64,000 nucleotides of DNA from Glandiceps talaboti. Taxonomy: Eukaryota; Hemichordata; Enteropneusta; Spengelidae. The stretch lies in assembly GCF_964340395.1 (NCBI RefSeq), contig NC_135563.1:4224422-4288421 (forward strand), read 5' to 3'. The translations under genes and the position numbers were made by a program. Positions 1 to 13,430 of the stretch are shown here, one piece after another. Below the pieces are notes generated by a model. That model made no database searches, was not told the DNA's origin, and worked only from the letters and a program-made list of their open reading frames with translations. The stretch's first letter is position 1, and each line of letters opens with the position of its first letter.

Positions 1-1799
1 TATACATATGTGTAGACCTGTTCATAGTTCCACTGATTGATTTAAAGTGAATTAGTCCAATGCATATTTTCCTGTGCGACTGATTGGAAGTAAGGGTCTA
101 CAAAACAATCATAGAGAAATGGTGTGAAACTCTAGCGTCTATCCAATCCTGACTTAAATGAGTTTACTACACTGTCTGGCAAGCTGTTCCATAAACTACC
201 TGGTACTCTTTTTTTTTTTTTCCCAAACCAAATAATTCAGGTTTGAGATACACCAACCTTTCATACATCTACTATCCACATAATTATCTTAAAGTTTAGG
301 TAAATTCCATACACGAATACCGCCTGCCAATGCAAACATGATCACTCATGAACAGCAAACTTTTTAAGTTATCGATCTAGTGAAAGTGGTAAATTTATGG
401 TCACTTTTGCAGCCAATCTTATCTGTAAAATTTGCATAACAAAGACTATAGTTAGGTACAAGGAGTTGTGATAAACATTGCAATGTTTACAAACAAGATT
501 CCTATACACTTGTAAAATCACATTAATTTTGATGGTGATACCGAAACAAGAGACTTATCATTATAGCCGTCATACATAGGAATTTGATAAAGTTTGCACA
601 TCTGGACATGAAGGACTCAAACCTTAGTTGTATTGAAAACCAAGAGAGATAAATGTCTAGTAAGTAACCAGAACTCAGCTCAACATTAGACCTTTTGGTA
701 AAACGTGATGAATTTGCTTGTTTAGTTATTAGTACTAGATCACATGGTATACTTTTTCGTCTCTAAGTTTGACAGCCCTATAGAGTGTAGTAGGTCTGTA
801 AATGATTGAGTCTCACGCTAACTTGTCATACTTGTCACTTTCACTATGAGAGTGTAGATTGTTGAGGTATTTGACTTCTGGAAATTTGTACACGGGACAG
901 CATGTGATCCTACTTGGTCTACTTAGAGAACAATATGTCACTGTTCCCCATTTACTCAATTTTCTATTTCTACACTTTGGTCATTCAAAGTATCCTGTAC
1001 ATAGATGTACAATAAACCAACAGATGTCTCAACATAATCTTTTAGATACACTCATTTTTTTAAATTCTAATCAAAGCATAGACAGATAACACTTTTTTCG
1101 AGGACAATACATGTGACAAGAATCTGGTTACGAACTTATATATGGTACTGTGGGAGTAGAAGAGCAGATGACATTTCACCACACTTCTGAATGATGGTAT
1201 TTCTATGTACACCTGTGGCCATTCACAAATGGTGTGCATTCAGATATCTTTGTTCCATTGTAGTCTGCTGTGTTGTATACCATTACATGTACCTGTTGGT
1301 GACTGAATACATGTGTAGCACTTCATGCTATTTGACAGCATAACTATAAACCACTAACTATAACAATCAGTCTAACAGATGTAATGACTGTTACTGTAGA
1401 ATTTTTTGGGGGATAGCTTTGTTATATCTAATGATGTTTTAAGCACTCAGCTTTCAATCTGTCTTGGTTGACGATCTTCATCAGACTCATTGCGTTCACT
1501 ATCACAGGCTCCCCTGGTTTAAATGGTAGACTGTGATAGTGACCATGAAAAGTCTCTGTGTATTTATGTGACAGCAAAACATGATGACAGACTATTTTGG
1601 ATCCGCACCCACTGTCATAATATTTTTCCAGTGACAATCTTTGCATCTTGAAAGGATTGTGTTTTCTTATACTTAAGCATCTTCTTGCCCAATGACTTGT
1701 TGTGATCACCTTCATAAGTGGTTCAAACAGTAGCCTGTGGAAGTGACCATGTCAAGTCTTTGAGCGATATATTTTCATAGACATGGAAGTGTTACATAC
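1..1799 (-). other. FBXW4: FBXW4 intron 3, partial
   Basis: Sequence downstream of the exon 3 donor up to the window edge. No WD40-like exon was found on the minus strand. The longest minus-strand open frame, 1428-1715 (95 codons), has no WD40 character and no resemblance to the next FBXW4 exon. Otherwise this is unremarkable AT-rich DNA with a short T tract near 210. Confidence 0.7.
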
Positions 1800-1982
1800 C
1801 GTCCACCACTAACAAGATTAGGTCCTCTCTTTACAAATCTACACACATCATCTTGATGACCAACACACAGGGCTCGTGGAGATCTCGGTATTTCTCCATT
1901 TGGTCGGATCTTGTAGCAGCATATGTCAGCACCAAACGTCAAAAATAGATGTTGATCATCCAGTTGTAACCATGGCAACAAA
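1800..1982 (-). CDS. FBXW4: FBXW4 exon 3: start of the WD40 repeat region
   Basis: A 183-nt exon encoding residues 95-154. The acceptor is TTTCATTATAG and the donor reads GGACG|GTATGT, phase 2. The peptide starts LLPWLQLDDQHLFLTFGAD and ends with GHQDDVCRF and LVSGG. Vertebrate FBXW4 has MPWMQLEDD, GHDEDVCHF and VSAGG at the same places. GH near the start and SGG near the end are the usual marks of a WD40 blade, so the beta-propeller begins here. The next exon should complete an Arg codon and continue with the D-x-x-I/V strand of the blade. I could not find it in the first 1.8 kb, so the remaining WD40 exons probably lie beyond the left edge. Confidence 0.95.
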
Positions 1983-2425
1983 CTATAATGAAATAGAAAT
2001 AATGGCACGAAATGAGCCAATGGTGGAATACATATTTTGACACATGTAATTTTTTTCAACATCTCCTTATGTCAGTAATAAAGTTTACATGCAGCTAAAT
2101 TTATGCCATAGCACCATTCATTTGAAACTGCTATGCTACAGATCTGACTGTTACTAGTATTAGTAGAATATACTTCAGATGATGCAAAAAGAAACACAGA
2201 AACACATTATATTCTGGCTCATGTCACTTAAAGGGGGTACAGTCGGTAACTTTGTGGTCTTTGGCAATTAATTTTTTTGAAATTGAAATATATCTATTGT
2301 ATTGCAACAACTAGAACATGTACAGAATCACTGTGTGTAGTACCGGTAACTGATATATGGTTCTCAAAAGGGAGTCAGATTTGATATGGAAATATCCTGA
2401 TGACATCATTTTTTAGTTACCAATA

Positions 2426-2566
2426 GACTGGCACCAGTCCCTTGGGTGATTTTCTGTCTCATAATCTTAAATGTTTTGAATTTGTTCTTTTATTTCAGGA
2501 AAATGTCATCAGTTTTTTTAAATATTTCCCAGTTACTAGTAGCTTTCCAAGGGACTGGTGTCAGTC
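2426..2566. mobile_element. Small inverted-repeat element
   Basis: Left end GACTGGCACCAGTCCCTTGG and right end CCAAGGGACTGGTGTCAGTC form a 20-bp terminal inverted repeat with one mismatch around a core of about 100 bp. It is probably a miniature inverted-repeat transposable element (MITE) or its hairpin remnant. No transposase is present. Confidence 0.6.
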
Positions 2567-2632
2567 ATCAGTGATCAGACATCACTTTATCAACCTGAAA
2601 TGTGGTCACAAACAGTGAACAAGAGAATGATA

Positions 2633-2752
2633 GACAGGTGCACAGATTATTCTAGCCAATCAGACAACAGTACAGACAGGTGCACAGATTACTCTAGCCA
2701 ATCAGACAACAGTACAGACAGGTGCACAGATTACTTTAGCCAATCAGATGAC
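2633..2752. repeat. 42-bp tandem repeat, three copies
   Basis: Copies start at 2633, 2675 and 2717, each beginning GACAGGTGCACAGATTA and containing CTAGCCAATCAGA. The 42-bp period keeps a plus-strand reading frame open (2558-2773), so that open frame is a repeat artefact. Each unit carries a CCAAT motif. Confidence 0.9.
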
Positions 2753-3052
2753 AAGGTACTGACACTAAGTTAGTACTCTTTATTTATTTCTGAATATTAA
2801 AGTCTTTAATAGTGTATATACTATTACATGAATGTATGTACATTTTGTATACTGGCTCCTAGTTTAAAATGGGTGAAATGTGCTTCAGACTCAGAGACCA
2901 ACTTCCCTCAAAACCAAAATTCTTAAAATCTCTTCACACTCTTTCCCTATGAAATCTTGTTCCTGGTCCTTTTGACATAATAAAAGAAATTTGGGAGTTT
3001 ATCATCTTGTTTTCAGTCAAATCAGCAATCATTTATTTCCCCAAAGAGTTAC

Positions 3053-3282
3053 CACAGTATTCAGCAGCCATGTTGGATTCTAAAATGATTTCATTTTGCA
3101 CAGTATTCAGCAGCCATGTTGGATTCTGAAATGATTTCATTTTACACAGTATTTGGCAGCCATGTTGGATTCTGAAATGATTTCATTTTACACAGTATTC
3201 AGCAGCCATGTTGGATTCTAAAATGATTTCATTTTGCACAGTATTCAGCAGCCATGTTGGATCCTGAAATGATTTCATTTTA
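3053..3282. repeat. 46-bp tandem repeat, five copies
   Basis: Units start at 3053, 3099, 3145, 3191 and 3237, each of the form CACAGTATTCAGCAGCCATG then TTGGATTCTRAAATGATTTC. Copies differ by only a few bases. It is a minisatellite within FBXW4 intron 2. Confidence 0.92.
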
Positions 3283-5059
3283 CTATCACTTTGACCTAAA
3301 CATTTGCATGGTGACCCCTGATTCTTACTGAATATGGGTTTGGTTTTTTAACAGCAAAAGTTGAAGTTTATTATTTCAGAGGCATTTCAGACTACATTAT
3401 TAAAGTTGGGTTGACAACCCATACAAAATGTTCAAAGTGTATAGTCATGGTAATCATTTTGTACCAGATATCTGACAATAATTACATACTTTATCAATAA
3501 CAAAGTTCAAAATACTGCCAATACTTTGAATTTCTGCCAAACTATGTATATTTTTAGTTTATCCTACAGTAACAAGTGATCCTTCTTATCTGCCTAACAT
3601 TACATTTTTCTACAAATACCAATACCATCAAAATGAAATGTGTTTCCCCATGCGTCATTTAAAATCACATGCATGATCATTAATCATTATTTTAGTACAT
3701 GTATTAAACTTTTGACATTCAAGTGACAGAGACTCTGACACAAACAAGTTTGCATTTACTACTTTATGCCACTTCTGTTATCTTTTCAAATCATAGTAAA
3801 GATTTAGATCAATTAGGTCCAGTAAATTGTCCATGGCAGGTCATTTGAATCAAATATCTATCACATGTTTGGGAAGGTAGAAACACCCATGGTCAATTTG
3901 AGTGCTGTCAATAGAAAGATTTATATAGTCATATCATTTAGGTACGGTGGCAGGTGTTACACAAACTGTTTATACAAAAAGTCTGTCTTCTTTGTTTACA
4001 TCACTGTCTTCATAGCAAAGTTTAGTGCAGTCTCAGTGAAGTTTCAAAAAATGTTGGGTCAATATATGCGAAAAAAAGTCTGTCTGCCTCCAACACCTGT
4101 CAGATCTACAGATAATGCAAATCACACTTGCTGTGTGTTGAATGTGAAGGTATATTAAAAACTTTCGGTATAAAAAGTTAAACAGTCGTGTCATTTTTCA
4201 ACATCTATTCTGACTGAGCTGTCTGCTGTGTGCCCTACACAGTAACATTTAGTCTCTGCTGTCAAGGACAAGTAGAATTTTCTAGATGTTTGCTAGTTAT
4301 AAATTCAGTTGACAACTGTCCTTTTCTTTCTGATATACTAAGTAAACTGAATTGTTTACCAAATGAAACTGAATGAGTTTCAGTCAACTTAATTTACTCT
4401 ATCAAAATATATATTCCTTTTTTCAAATCCCAGTTTTTGGAATTAATTCATATAAAATGCAGTAATTTACCACTATACCTTGTAATGAAAAACACATCAT
4501 TTTGTGGAAGGTAAAAATATGAAAACTGAGTTTCCTTGTGAGTAACCACACTGACTATTGCTATTTGGGGAACAAAGTCACAAGAAATTGCTATCCTTCA
4601 GTGGCAAGTCCAATTGGTTTAGAAAGCATGACAGTAATGTTATTTCTACTCCAGTCTCAATTTTGGGCAAATCATTGCAATTACGTATAAAATGTGATAT
4701 AAATAAATTTCACACTTATAGGAAACTCATTAATGCTTTTTTGATATTTACATTTTTTGATATTTTTTTTTATTCATATTTCTTTTCATTATGGTAACAA
4801 CAACCACCTGTTGGAATGTTCAACTATTGCTTACTTTCCAGATCACTAAATTATTTCTATATTTTGTTTCAGTAGGCTGGTATGTCCAATGATTTACAAT
4901 CAATGCATTATGTCTTTACTTTAATAGCAAACTAGCATTTGATCACATGTTTCACACCCTGAAATTCCATTCATATTTGCAAGTCACTCTCGTCAAACAA
5001 AAGTACCCTCCAGTTTGGAATCCCCATAAATCAGAACATGTACAAGCAATGTTGGATGA

Positions 5060-5270
5060 CTTTTAAGGATTAAACGTTAGGTGTGAAATTAAACGGTTGT
5101 CTGGAAGAGCTACAGGAAAAAGTGGATCCGGAACAAAAGAGTGATCCCTGCCTAATCCTTACGGCGCCAGTGTTAAGATAATACTAATCCGAGAACATGA
5201 TATTGAATCATTGGCCTTTGAACAAGGATCTAAGTGATGAATAATGTATTATAAGGTGATTGAAACTTGA
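5060..5270. promoter_or_regulatory. Candidate enhancer in FBXW4 intron 2
   Basis: An unusually complex, non-repetitive stretch containing three TAATCC/GGATTA (Otx/K50 homeodomain) sites at 5068, 5153 and 5185, plus CATTGG, CCTTTGAA (TCF/LEF type) and GAACAAGG (Sox type) within 20 bp near 5209-5228. Function is inferred only. Confidence 0.25.
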
Positions 5271-5749
5271 TGCTGCATATTAACACAACTATGTTCCTCT
5301 AAAGGGGGTCAGCTACACAACAATTAACAGTAACAGGATGATCAATCTGGACGTGTTAAGTTTGGGTTGTTCTTCACACTCACTTGGTGTAAAACATGCT
5401 ACTCACTATCAATCACATCTGAGAGAAAATGTCTAAAATTTTGATCGTTTCAAAGAAATTCTGAATACTTTTTTCCATTTTTGGTAAATAAAAGAATTAT
5501 TTTCTTGAACAGTCCTTCTGTTTATACACAATAATCTCTTTAAATTCTCATGCAATATTTGATAACAATGTCGAAAACCAACTTTGCAGATAATGTTTTT
5601 TTCATTAACAGCCACGGGATGTCTTATAGTCACAATATACAAACAACTGCTTCATTTATATGGAATGGGATCTGAAAAAAAATATAACTCTTGTCAATTC
5701 TGAGTATATTCTTTCAGTGTTTAACTTTAACTTTAATGGCAGGTGAGCT

Positions 5750-6465
5750 CCCCTAGTACTCTACTGGAGTCCCAACCAAATCATGGTTACATAACAAGGT
5801 ATGGAAATCTATACAAGTCATGTATATTTCTCAAAGTCCCTCCTTGTTACTGGGGGTTGCCAAATCTTGACAACAACCCTATTCTTACTTTATCTACTTG
5901 TCATGTGATTTGCTAGGCTACTACTTGTCTACAGGATGTCCTAGCCACAATTTTAAGGATATGCAAACAATGAAATGATTTACGCCTAATCAATGCTATG
6001 ATCCAAATACATTCTTTCAATGATCTGTTCAGGGTGATATTTAAGTAGGTAACATTTACCTTTGTAAATTTAATTGACCAGGAGAATGGTCCATGCTAAA
6101 CTTAATATGGTACAAGGTATAGAAATCTATGCATGCTTGACGATATTTCCATTTCTGTTTTCCTAGGCATCAAAAACCTTAGTCTAAAATGATGAGGTAC
6201 ACATATTTTATTTATTTTCTCCTACAGGTCGTCACCAAATCTATGGTACAATAAGGTATGGGAGTCTATGCAAGTCTCACCATATTTTCTCTCTATTTCC
6301 CAAGGTTCGTAACCCTTAGCAAAAAAGGTTGAGGTATTTACCAGGTGATTCGTTCCAACCAGAATGACGGTCGAGAGTAAAGAAATCTACACAAATGAAT
6401 TCATTTCAACCAGATTCTCCCCTTTTGTTACCCGGGACCCCAAACCTTCAGCAAACCACTCACTG
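5750..6465 (+). repeat. Diverged roughly 110-bp repeat family, cluster 1
   Basis: At least four diverged units share GGTATGGAAATCTATRCAAG followed by a pyrimidine-rich stretch and a TTACCnGGG...CCAAACCTTAGC-like end (around 5800, 6115, 6250 and 6370). The same unit occurs in two other places in this window, once inverted. It is a dispersed family rather than a simple local minisatellite. Confidence 0.6.
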
Positions 6466-7097
6466 TACAGTTGTTCCAGGAGCCATACCTTTGCTATCTC
6501 AACAACCACTACTATATGCTATCACAGCAACCATCATTCTGTGCCTATTATACAAAATGTACAAGTACAAGGTACAAATCAATAGAATGAATTCTATCTA
6601 CTGATACTGTGAAGTGAACTATGCAGGTCTCTCGGTGATAACCCAATACCACAGGGGTACTCATACACTACATTACAACTTTATTTATAACACACTTGTA
6701 CTTGGACATTCTAGAATTGACTAATAAATGTAAGGGGAACATAAATATATTTATTAAAGTCAAACCAAATTGGTGAAATCATAAACGATACATAGTGTTG
6801 AACCAGATATTGATACATTCATATACAAAATATAGTTTGGTGATAAAAATATTGGTAGATTATTATTATCAGTAACTGTTACAAACTAGATGACAAACAT
6901 TATGATAAATATTATCACTATCAGTAACTGATACAGCCAATGGCACCATAATAAATAGATAAATAACCCTTATTCCTCCATATACAAATGGTCACCACAG
7001 AACAGTGCAGTGCCAAAGTATCCTAGTGTTGATGTGGAAGTACGAGGAACCAGATTACCCTGCATTTGGCAAGGTCAAACTGACCATCGCCCTTTTT

Positions 7098-7205
7098 ACA
7101 TACAGACCTGGTTAATTTTTTCAATTAAAATCAGCCGACACCGGGGAGGGGGATTCAAACCCAGGTTGTAGAGGTAAGCAGTATACGAGCTAACCCAACC
7201 CATAC
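7098..7205 (-). mobile_element. SINE-like element, family with copy at 17.2 kb
   Basis: On the minus strand it reads GTTAGCTCGTATAC, then GGTTTGAATCC (a tRNA B-box match at about 7150-7162), then a tail ending GGTCTGTATGTAAAA. A second copy sits at 17158-17265 in the same orientation. It is probably derived from a tRNA gene. Confidence 0.55.
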
Positions 7206-8214
7206 CATACTTAATTAAATGGTATATATTTAGAGCTAACAAACCAAATATAAATGAAGTAACAAATGATAATAACAATAATAATGTTAGTTGTTGTACA
7301 GTGTTTACCCACTCTGTGCTAAAAGCATCTTACAAATTCTTACTCCTGGTATGGATTTATAGTGGCACAATGGCTCAAATAAATCATGTAGTACTAATAA
7401 CCAAATTTATGATGAGCAATGCTGATTTTCATTTATTACTCAGAAACTCACCAACATAACATTCCGATTGGACTCAGATACTAAAAATACATTTTTTGCC
7501 TGACCAAGACTTTTTTCTCAAAAACAATAACCTTAATAACCCCCAACCCACCCTCACCCCCACATCCCATCCCCTGTACTATATAACTACTGTGCTACTA
7601 TGTACATATTTATGGTTAAACTCAAAATGTTTAACAGAAAGATACATTTTGCAATTTGACTCCACTTTATTTTGGCAGATAAAACTTTACACAACATCAC
7701 TTTTGTGAATGTATGTAAGGAATCTCACCTAATTATTAAATCAATCTTACTTCTATCTGTAGTAGTCAGGATTTACTTGCAAAAGCGATTCCATTGTCAC
7801 ATTTATTTTAATATTATGGTGCGAACAATGTCTCAACTTAATAGGATAAACTAAACTTACAATCAAAATACTGTATTCATTGTATCCTGTATTACTAATT
7901 CTACTCATCACCTGATGTTGACGTTTTAACATTCTTTGCATCTTAGATTATAATTGAATGACAGGTATTTTGTTGTATCATATCAGCAGCATGTATCAAC
8001 ACCTATTAGATACTAATAAAGTATGTATGTCCATAAAATAGTTCAGTTCAACTCTTTAAAGTAGTTTACATTCTCAAACCCACACCTTAGACCCTGGGGT
8101 TCACATAGTTCTGTTGAATGCATGCCAAGGAAATTTCCATCAATTTTTGTTCTTTTATCTTGACACGTCTTTAGTACTAAATGTTTCTAAATTATGCAAT
8201 TAACGTTTGGTACG

Positions 8215-8405
8215 GTTTAGAATGTTCAATGTATGGTAACAGAGAAAAATATATCTGGTAAAATTCCAATTTTTCAGTGTTTCAGCTATTTGTGGTATGT
8301 TTCATGTTTGAAAGGGTTTTCGAACTATGGTATTAACTGAGAGAGAGAAAATCAGGTAAAATTCATACCAATTTGTCAATGTTTGAGCTATTTGACAGTG
8401 TGGAT
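8215..8405. repeat. Local duplication of roughly 105 bp
   Basis: Two diverged copies share GGTAAAATTC, CAATTTnTCA and GTTTnAGCTATTTG. The second copy starts near 8325. No gene is associated. Confidence 0.6.
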
Positions 8406-9120
8406 AACTTGTGTTAGATTTGTCATATCCAGTTTCAAGTACATTAAAGTAGCACAAGCTAAGTTGATAAGCTTTTCACTCCAATGAAAATACTTCCATA
8501 AAACCTGGATTTAAAGTCTTCTAGTATAATATTAATATTGATGTATATCTTCTATGACATCACTATTGTCTTCTGTTATTACCAGAACAGTTGATTGCAT
8601 TGTAGGCATTTCCTCCACATTTCTATACACATAATAAATTATGTCATCGGATCATTTATAAGTTATATCTTGATACCAGGCTTGAGATTTCTTGCACGTG
8701 ATGGATAAGTATACATCAGTAAGTAGAATACTATGCGTAGTGTTAAAATTTGCAGGGCAATTACACCCAAAAATGTATAAACTCAGCTTGAACGTAAACA
8801 ATTTCTTGAACAAGCTTAAAAACCATTAAAACATTTGTTTTCAAAAAATAATAACATTCTGCATATTGACATTTTTAATACCCTCTCATTCAAAATCAGC
8901 ATAACTAACAAAATCAAAATTATTAATACATTCATGATTCTATTATACCAAATGCAAACCAAGTTGACTATATTTGAACAAAAAATATGGTATTTATACC
9001 CCTGGTTGTCTATGTCACTGATTTTCAAGTGTTTGTAATCGATTATTTGTGTCAAAAAAATCACCATCACTTTACTAGATTTATCACCAATAATCCTTGC
9101 GTAGGCACTTTGAAAGTTTT

Positions 9121-9272
9121 ATATTATTCCCCGATATTTGCCATTGTTCAGCCAAGGAAAATACTTATGACCTAAGGATTCATCACTACCTGTCTTAGAC
9201 TCATAGTGACAAGGGTCCTTAGGCTAGTAGTATTTTCAATGGCTGAACAAGAAAACTCTTTAGGAATAATAT
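9121..9272. mobile_element. MITE family 2, copy a
   Basis: Ends ATATTATTCC and GGAATAATAT are perfect inverted repeats. The inverted homology continues inward through GTTCAGCCA / TGGCTGAAC and AAAATACT / AGTATTTT. It is a 152-bp near-palindromic non-autonomous element. The same family occurs at 19173-19317. Confidence 0.8.
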
Positions 9273-10310
9273 CTAAATACCAAACATGAAGCAAATAGAT
9301 CAATATGAAAATAGAGATACCTATACAAGTTGTAGCAATCTTTTACATACTTTACTCTTATCTGAACTGAGAAGTACATGGTTTACCTGTAACTAATACA
9401 AATTCCCTTAACTGTCACTGCAATTGCTATAGCAAATTGTTCAATACGCAAACCTTTAATTGCATGGCAATTGTCTCTTTGACCTCTGTACATGTCTACT
9501 AGTCGAATTAACACTTGGTAAATGTAAAACTTCACATGATCACGGGAAAAAGATGATGTCTGCACCGGCAACAAATTGATACAGTGATAGAAAGTAAATT
9601 GAAAGTGACAGCTGAAGACAATGTCTGAATACTAAGTTTGTTTTATTCAATTTACCTTCTCTTTCAGAGTGTATTGATAAATTACTCCCGTTTCATGTTA
9701 TTTATCACAACACGCCAGACACAATTACTCAATTAGAGATTCTTCTTCACATTCTTATTTTTGCAGTCATTTTGTATTAAAATGATTTTTGACATTTGAT
9801 GATTTGACACGACTATAATGGTATTTTACTCTGCCATCCAGGTAATGATTAGTAAGGTCGATGGAAAACAAATTCTTGATTTAAACTGGAAAAGTGTTAA
9901 CTTTGTACACATACTCTGTAGGTACAGCAGTTTGCCTTCTCATAAAAATGTAACTATATTCATTGATAGTTCACTATTATTTTCTATGGCTAAGTTCAAG
10001 CTGGCTATATTTTTGTCTGTGATATTACAAAACAATTATAAATTACCACAAAGCGGTATTAAACTAGAATACTATTTTTTTTATCAGGAAACCGGCAACT
10101 GTTGAAGTACCAATAATTTGACATTGTACATATTAATTACAGGATGATTTCATCCATAAGTAACGAAACAAAAGTTGAAATCATGATTGTGTTGGGGCAG
10201 TGATTTTAGGGTGCGGCCTCAAAAATAAATTGGATTGGAATTATTGCATCATGTTATGTGAATAGCTACATAAATATATCTACCCACAGGTGATTAAATA
10301 CTATATATGA

Positions 10311-10481
10311 CAGAACCCACAACACGCAAATATGCAAATGTGGCATACTCAGGGTATTTGTACAAGACTTAGTGCTTGCAGTGTTCTCTGTGCCCCTACT
10401 TTCATGAGCATAGTGAGTGAAAGTGCAGCAGAAAACACTGCACGCACGAGTACAAACTGGAATTCAAGTGGCATGGGGTCT
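10311..10481. mobile_element. MITE family 1, copy a
   Basis: About 170 bp with inverted ends of roughly 50 bp: the left end begins CAGAACCC and reaches GGGTATTTGTAC, while the right end begins inside with GTACAAACTGGAATTCAAGT and ends GGGGTCT. The central TTCATGAGC motif is shared with a second copy at 18524-18680. Confidence 0.7.
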
Positions 10482-12267
10482 AAAATGGCAATTTCCATAA
10501 AAATCATATAATGTGATCATGCGATTTCGTGTGTAGCGAATGATTACATCTTATAATGTTTTCGGTATTGCACTGCAGTGAAAATACAACTACATGTAAT
10601 GTGCACATGCACCAGTGCAAGTAATCTCCGGTACATATGTAATAATGTTTAGGATGTACGATATTATGAGTTAGTCATGTATCATCTTTAAGACACACAT
10701 CCTAAAAGTATGTATAAACCTTACAAGAATCAGAAAATCTGTTACCAAAGAATAAACTACTAAAATACTAATACTACCTAAGAGACTTTTATTAACACAT
10801 TTTAGGGGTAGCTTCCGTATTTGAGAAATATCTTGAATTTCAAATCCTAATGATATCAAATTCACAGTGTCTATATGTGTATCATGGGAAAACATAGTAA
10901 TTGCCACTTACACAAATTCAATGTTCTAAGTTAGAGTCACTAATGTGGGAGAAATTACTTAGATTTTTTACTTGGTTCAACTTGAAAAGGGTTTGCACAA
11001 GAAACACTGAGTCAAAATGTGCATGAATTCAGTCATGCACACAATGTTGTTAAGACCATACAAAGAACATTTTTATGGCCAATTACACTGCAACATTATT
11101 ACTTATTTTTGAATTTATTTTGTCCCAAGAAGCTTAGCTCGTTAGAAACTTTTTCTGTACACAAGACCTAAGCATCTTGAAAAGGGTGCAATGCATCCAT
11201 TGATTTTCAACTCTAGCAGTCACTTTGAAAGCAAAGGATGAGTTGCCACACTACTAGCCCAGCTGTCTGGCTCAACAGCCTACAAAAGAAACTACATAAG
11301 AAAGTATTAAGTCTTTGGGCCTTCAAAAATGTATGTGGGCCAAGGATACAAAAGTTTATAAATCATACCCATCTCTCTCAAATTTTTGAAACTATCTATT
11401 ATAGTAGAAGGATGAAGAACTTGACAAGTCTCCTCAGTAAAACTTAAACCACCTGAATATAAAGTCTAGGATCTATTCATCTAGATTGTCACCACATCGA
11501 TCAGTGTCCCCATTTTGTCGAGGTCATACAAAACTACATACATGCACACCCCTCAGTGTGTAGATAAATGAAAAACATGACTACTGACTCCCTCCCTCCG
11601 TCCTACATCACACGCCCTACAAGTATACATTGTCTGTGTGTTTTTCTACATGGGGGGTGAGAGTGAAAAGACACAAATATGTACACTAGCCGTGGATAAA
11701 ATAGCATACTTAGAATACCTGAAGTTGGTCAAATCACCATATCCTGTTTACCGGATTAGCTATTCTTATAGCCTAGGTATTGCTCTACTATTGAATTGCC
11801 CCCACATTCAGTCATATGAACTCTGTGAACAGGCCAGTGGTTTTTATTAGAAAGCTTGTAGCTGTAATTGTAGAATGTCTCTTGCTGCGATGGTCCATGC
11901 CACAGGCAAAACTCTTGTCCTGTCTGCATGCTAATTTGCCTCATCATGGTAAACAAGTTTGCCCTCCAAACTTGCACTTATTAATGCGATAGCTATATCA
12001 TCTTGTAAACACATTTTGCACTTTCACTTTTGATCAACGTTTTACGAAAACTAAGATTAATTGTTGTTCCACTTTTAGTACTTTCCTTTAGGAATAAGAT
12101 AAAAGAAAGGAATTTGGCCAAACAACATTACAGTTTTTATTGCACATACTGTAAAATAGTTACACCAACAAAAGGTGAACAGATAAACAAGGTAAGAGAC
12201 TCGGAATAAAAAACAAGTCTTTGCATTGCAGGAGACACAGACGTAACCACAAAACTATATGTATTTA

Positions 12268-12852
<585 letters not shown>

Positions 12853-13104
12853 TGTGAGCCTATATCTCACAAATTTAATGTCCAGGAATTCAGTACACTT
12901 AATAGACCTGCAGAGTGGAAGTGTATTGATCTAGATTAGATAGTTGGGAACCAATCAGAAACTACCATTAGAATCAGTTAGACTGATTTTCAATAGCAAT
13001 ACAAAATTTTGTCATGATTGGTTGCCAACATTAAAGGATAACTTATTAGATAGCTCTTTATACTTCTCAGCTAACACTAACGCTAGTTATACAGTTACAA
13101 ATAT

Positions 13105-13430
13105 ATGCTGACTGGATAATTGGGTGGCTTAATACAGTTATGCTGACTGGTTAATTGGGTGGCTTAATACAGTTATGCCGACTGGTTAATTGGGTGGCTT
13201 AATACAGTTATGCTGACTGGTTAATTGGGTGGCTTAATACAGTTATGCTGACTGGTTAATTGGGTGGCTTAATACAGTTATGTTGATTGGATAATTAGGT
13301 AGCCTAATACAGTTATGTAATTGGGTAGTATAGTACAGTTATGTTGATTGGATAATTGGGTAGTATAATACAGTTATTTTGATTGGATAATTGGGTAGTT
13401 TAATACAGTTATGTTGATTGGATAGTTGGC
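13105..13430. repeat. 35-bp minisatellite (GACTGGTTAATTGGGTGGCT)
   Basis: Near-identical 35-bp units spanning TGCTGACTGGTTAATTGGGT plus GGCTTAATACAGTTA, starting near 13105. They grade into TTGATTGGATAATTGGGTAG units and then into the 32-bp array that follows, so the two arrays share an origin. Confidence 0.88.

Noticed and set aside
1428-1715. 95-codon minus-strand open frame near FBXW4 exon 3
   Set aside because: Considered as FBXW4 exon 4, but it has no WD40 pattern and does not match the expected DGK... start of that exon.
8215-8405. Asn-Trp codon pair on the minus strand considered as FBXW4 exon 2
   Set aside because: It lacks the following Gly-Arg-Cys, has no suitable donor and is part of a local duplication. 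The true exon was found at 34163-34255.
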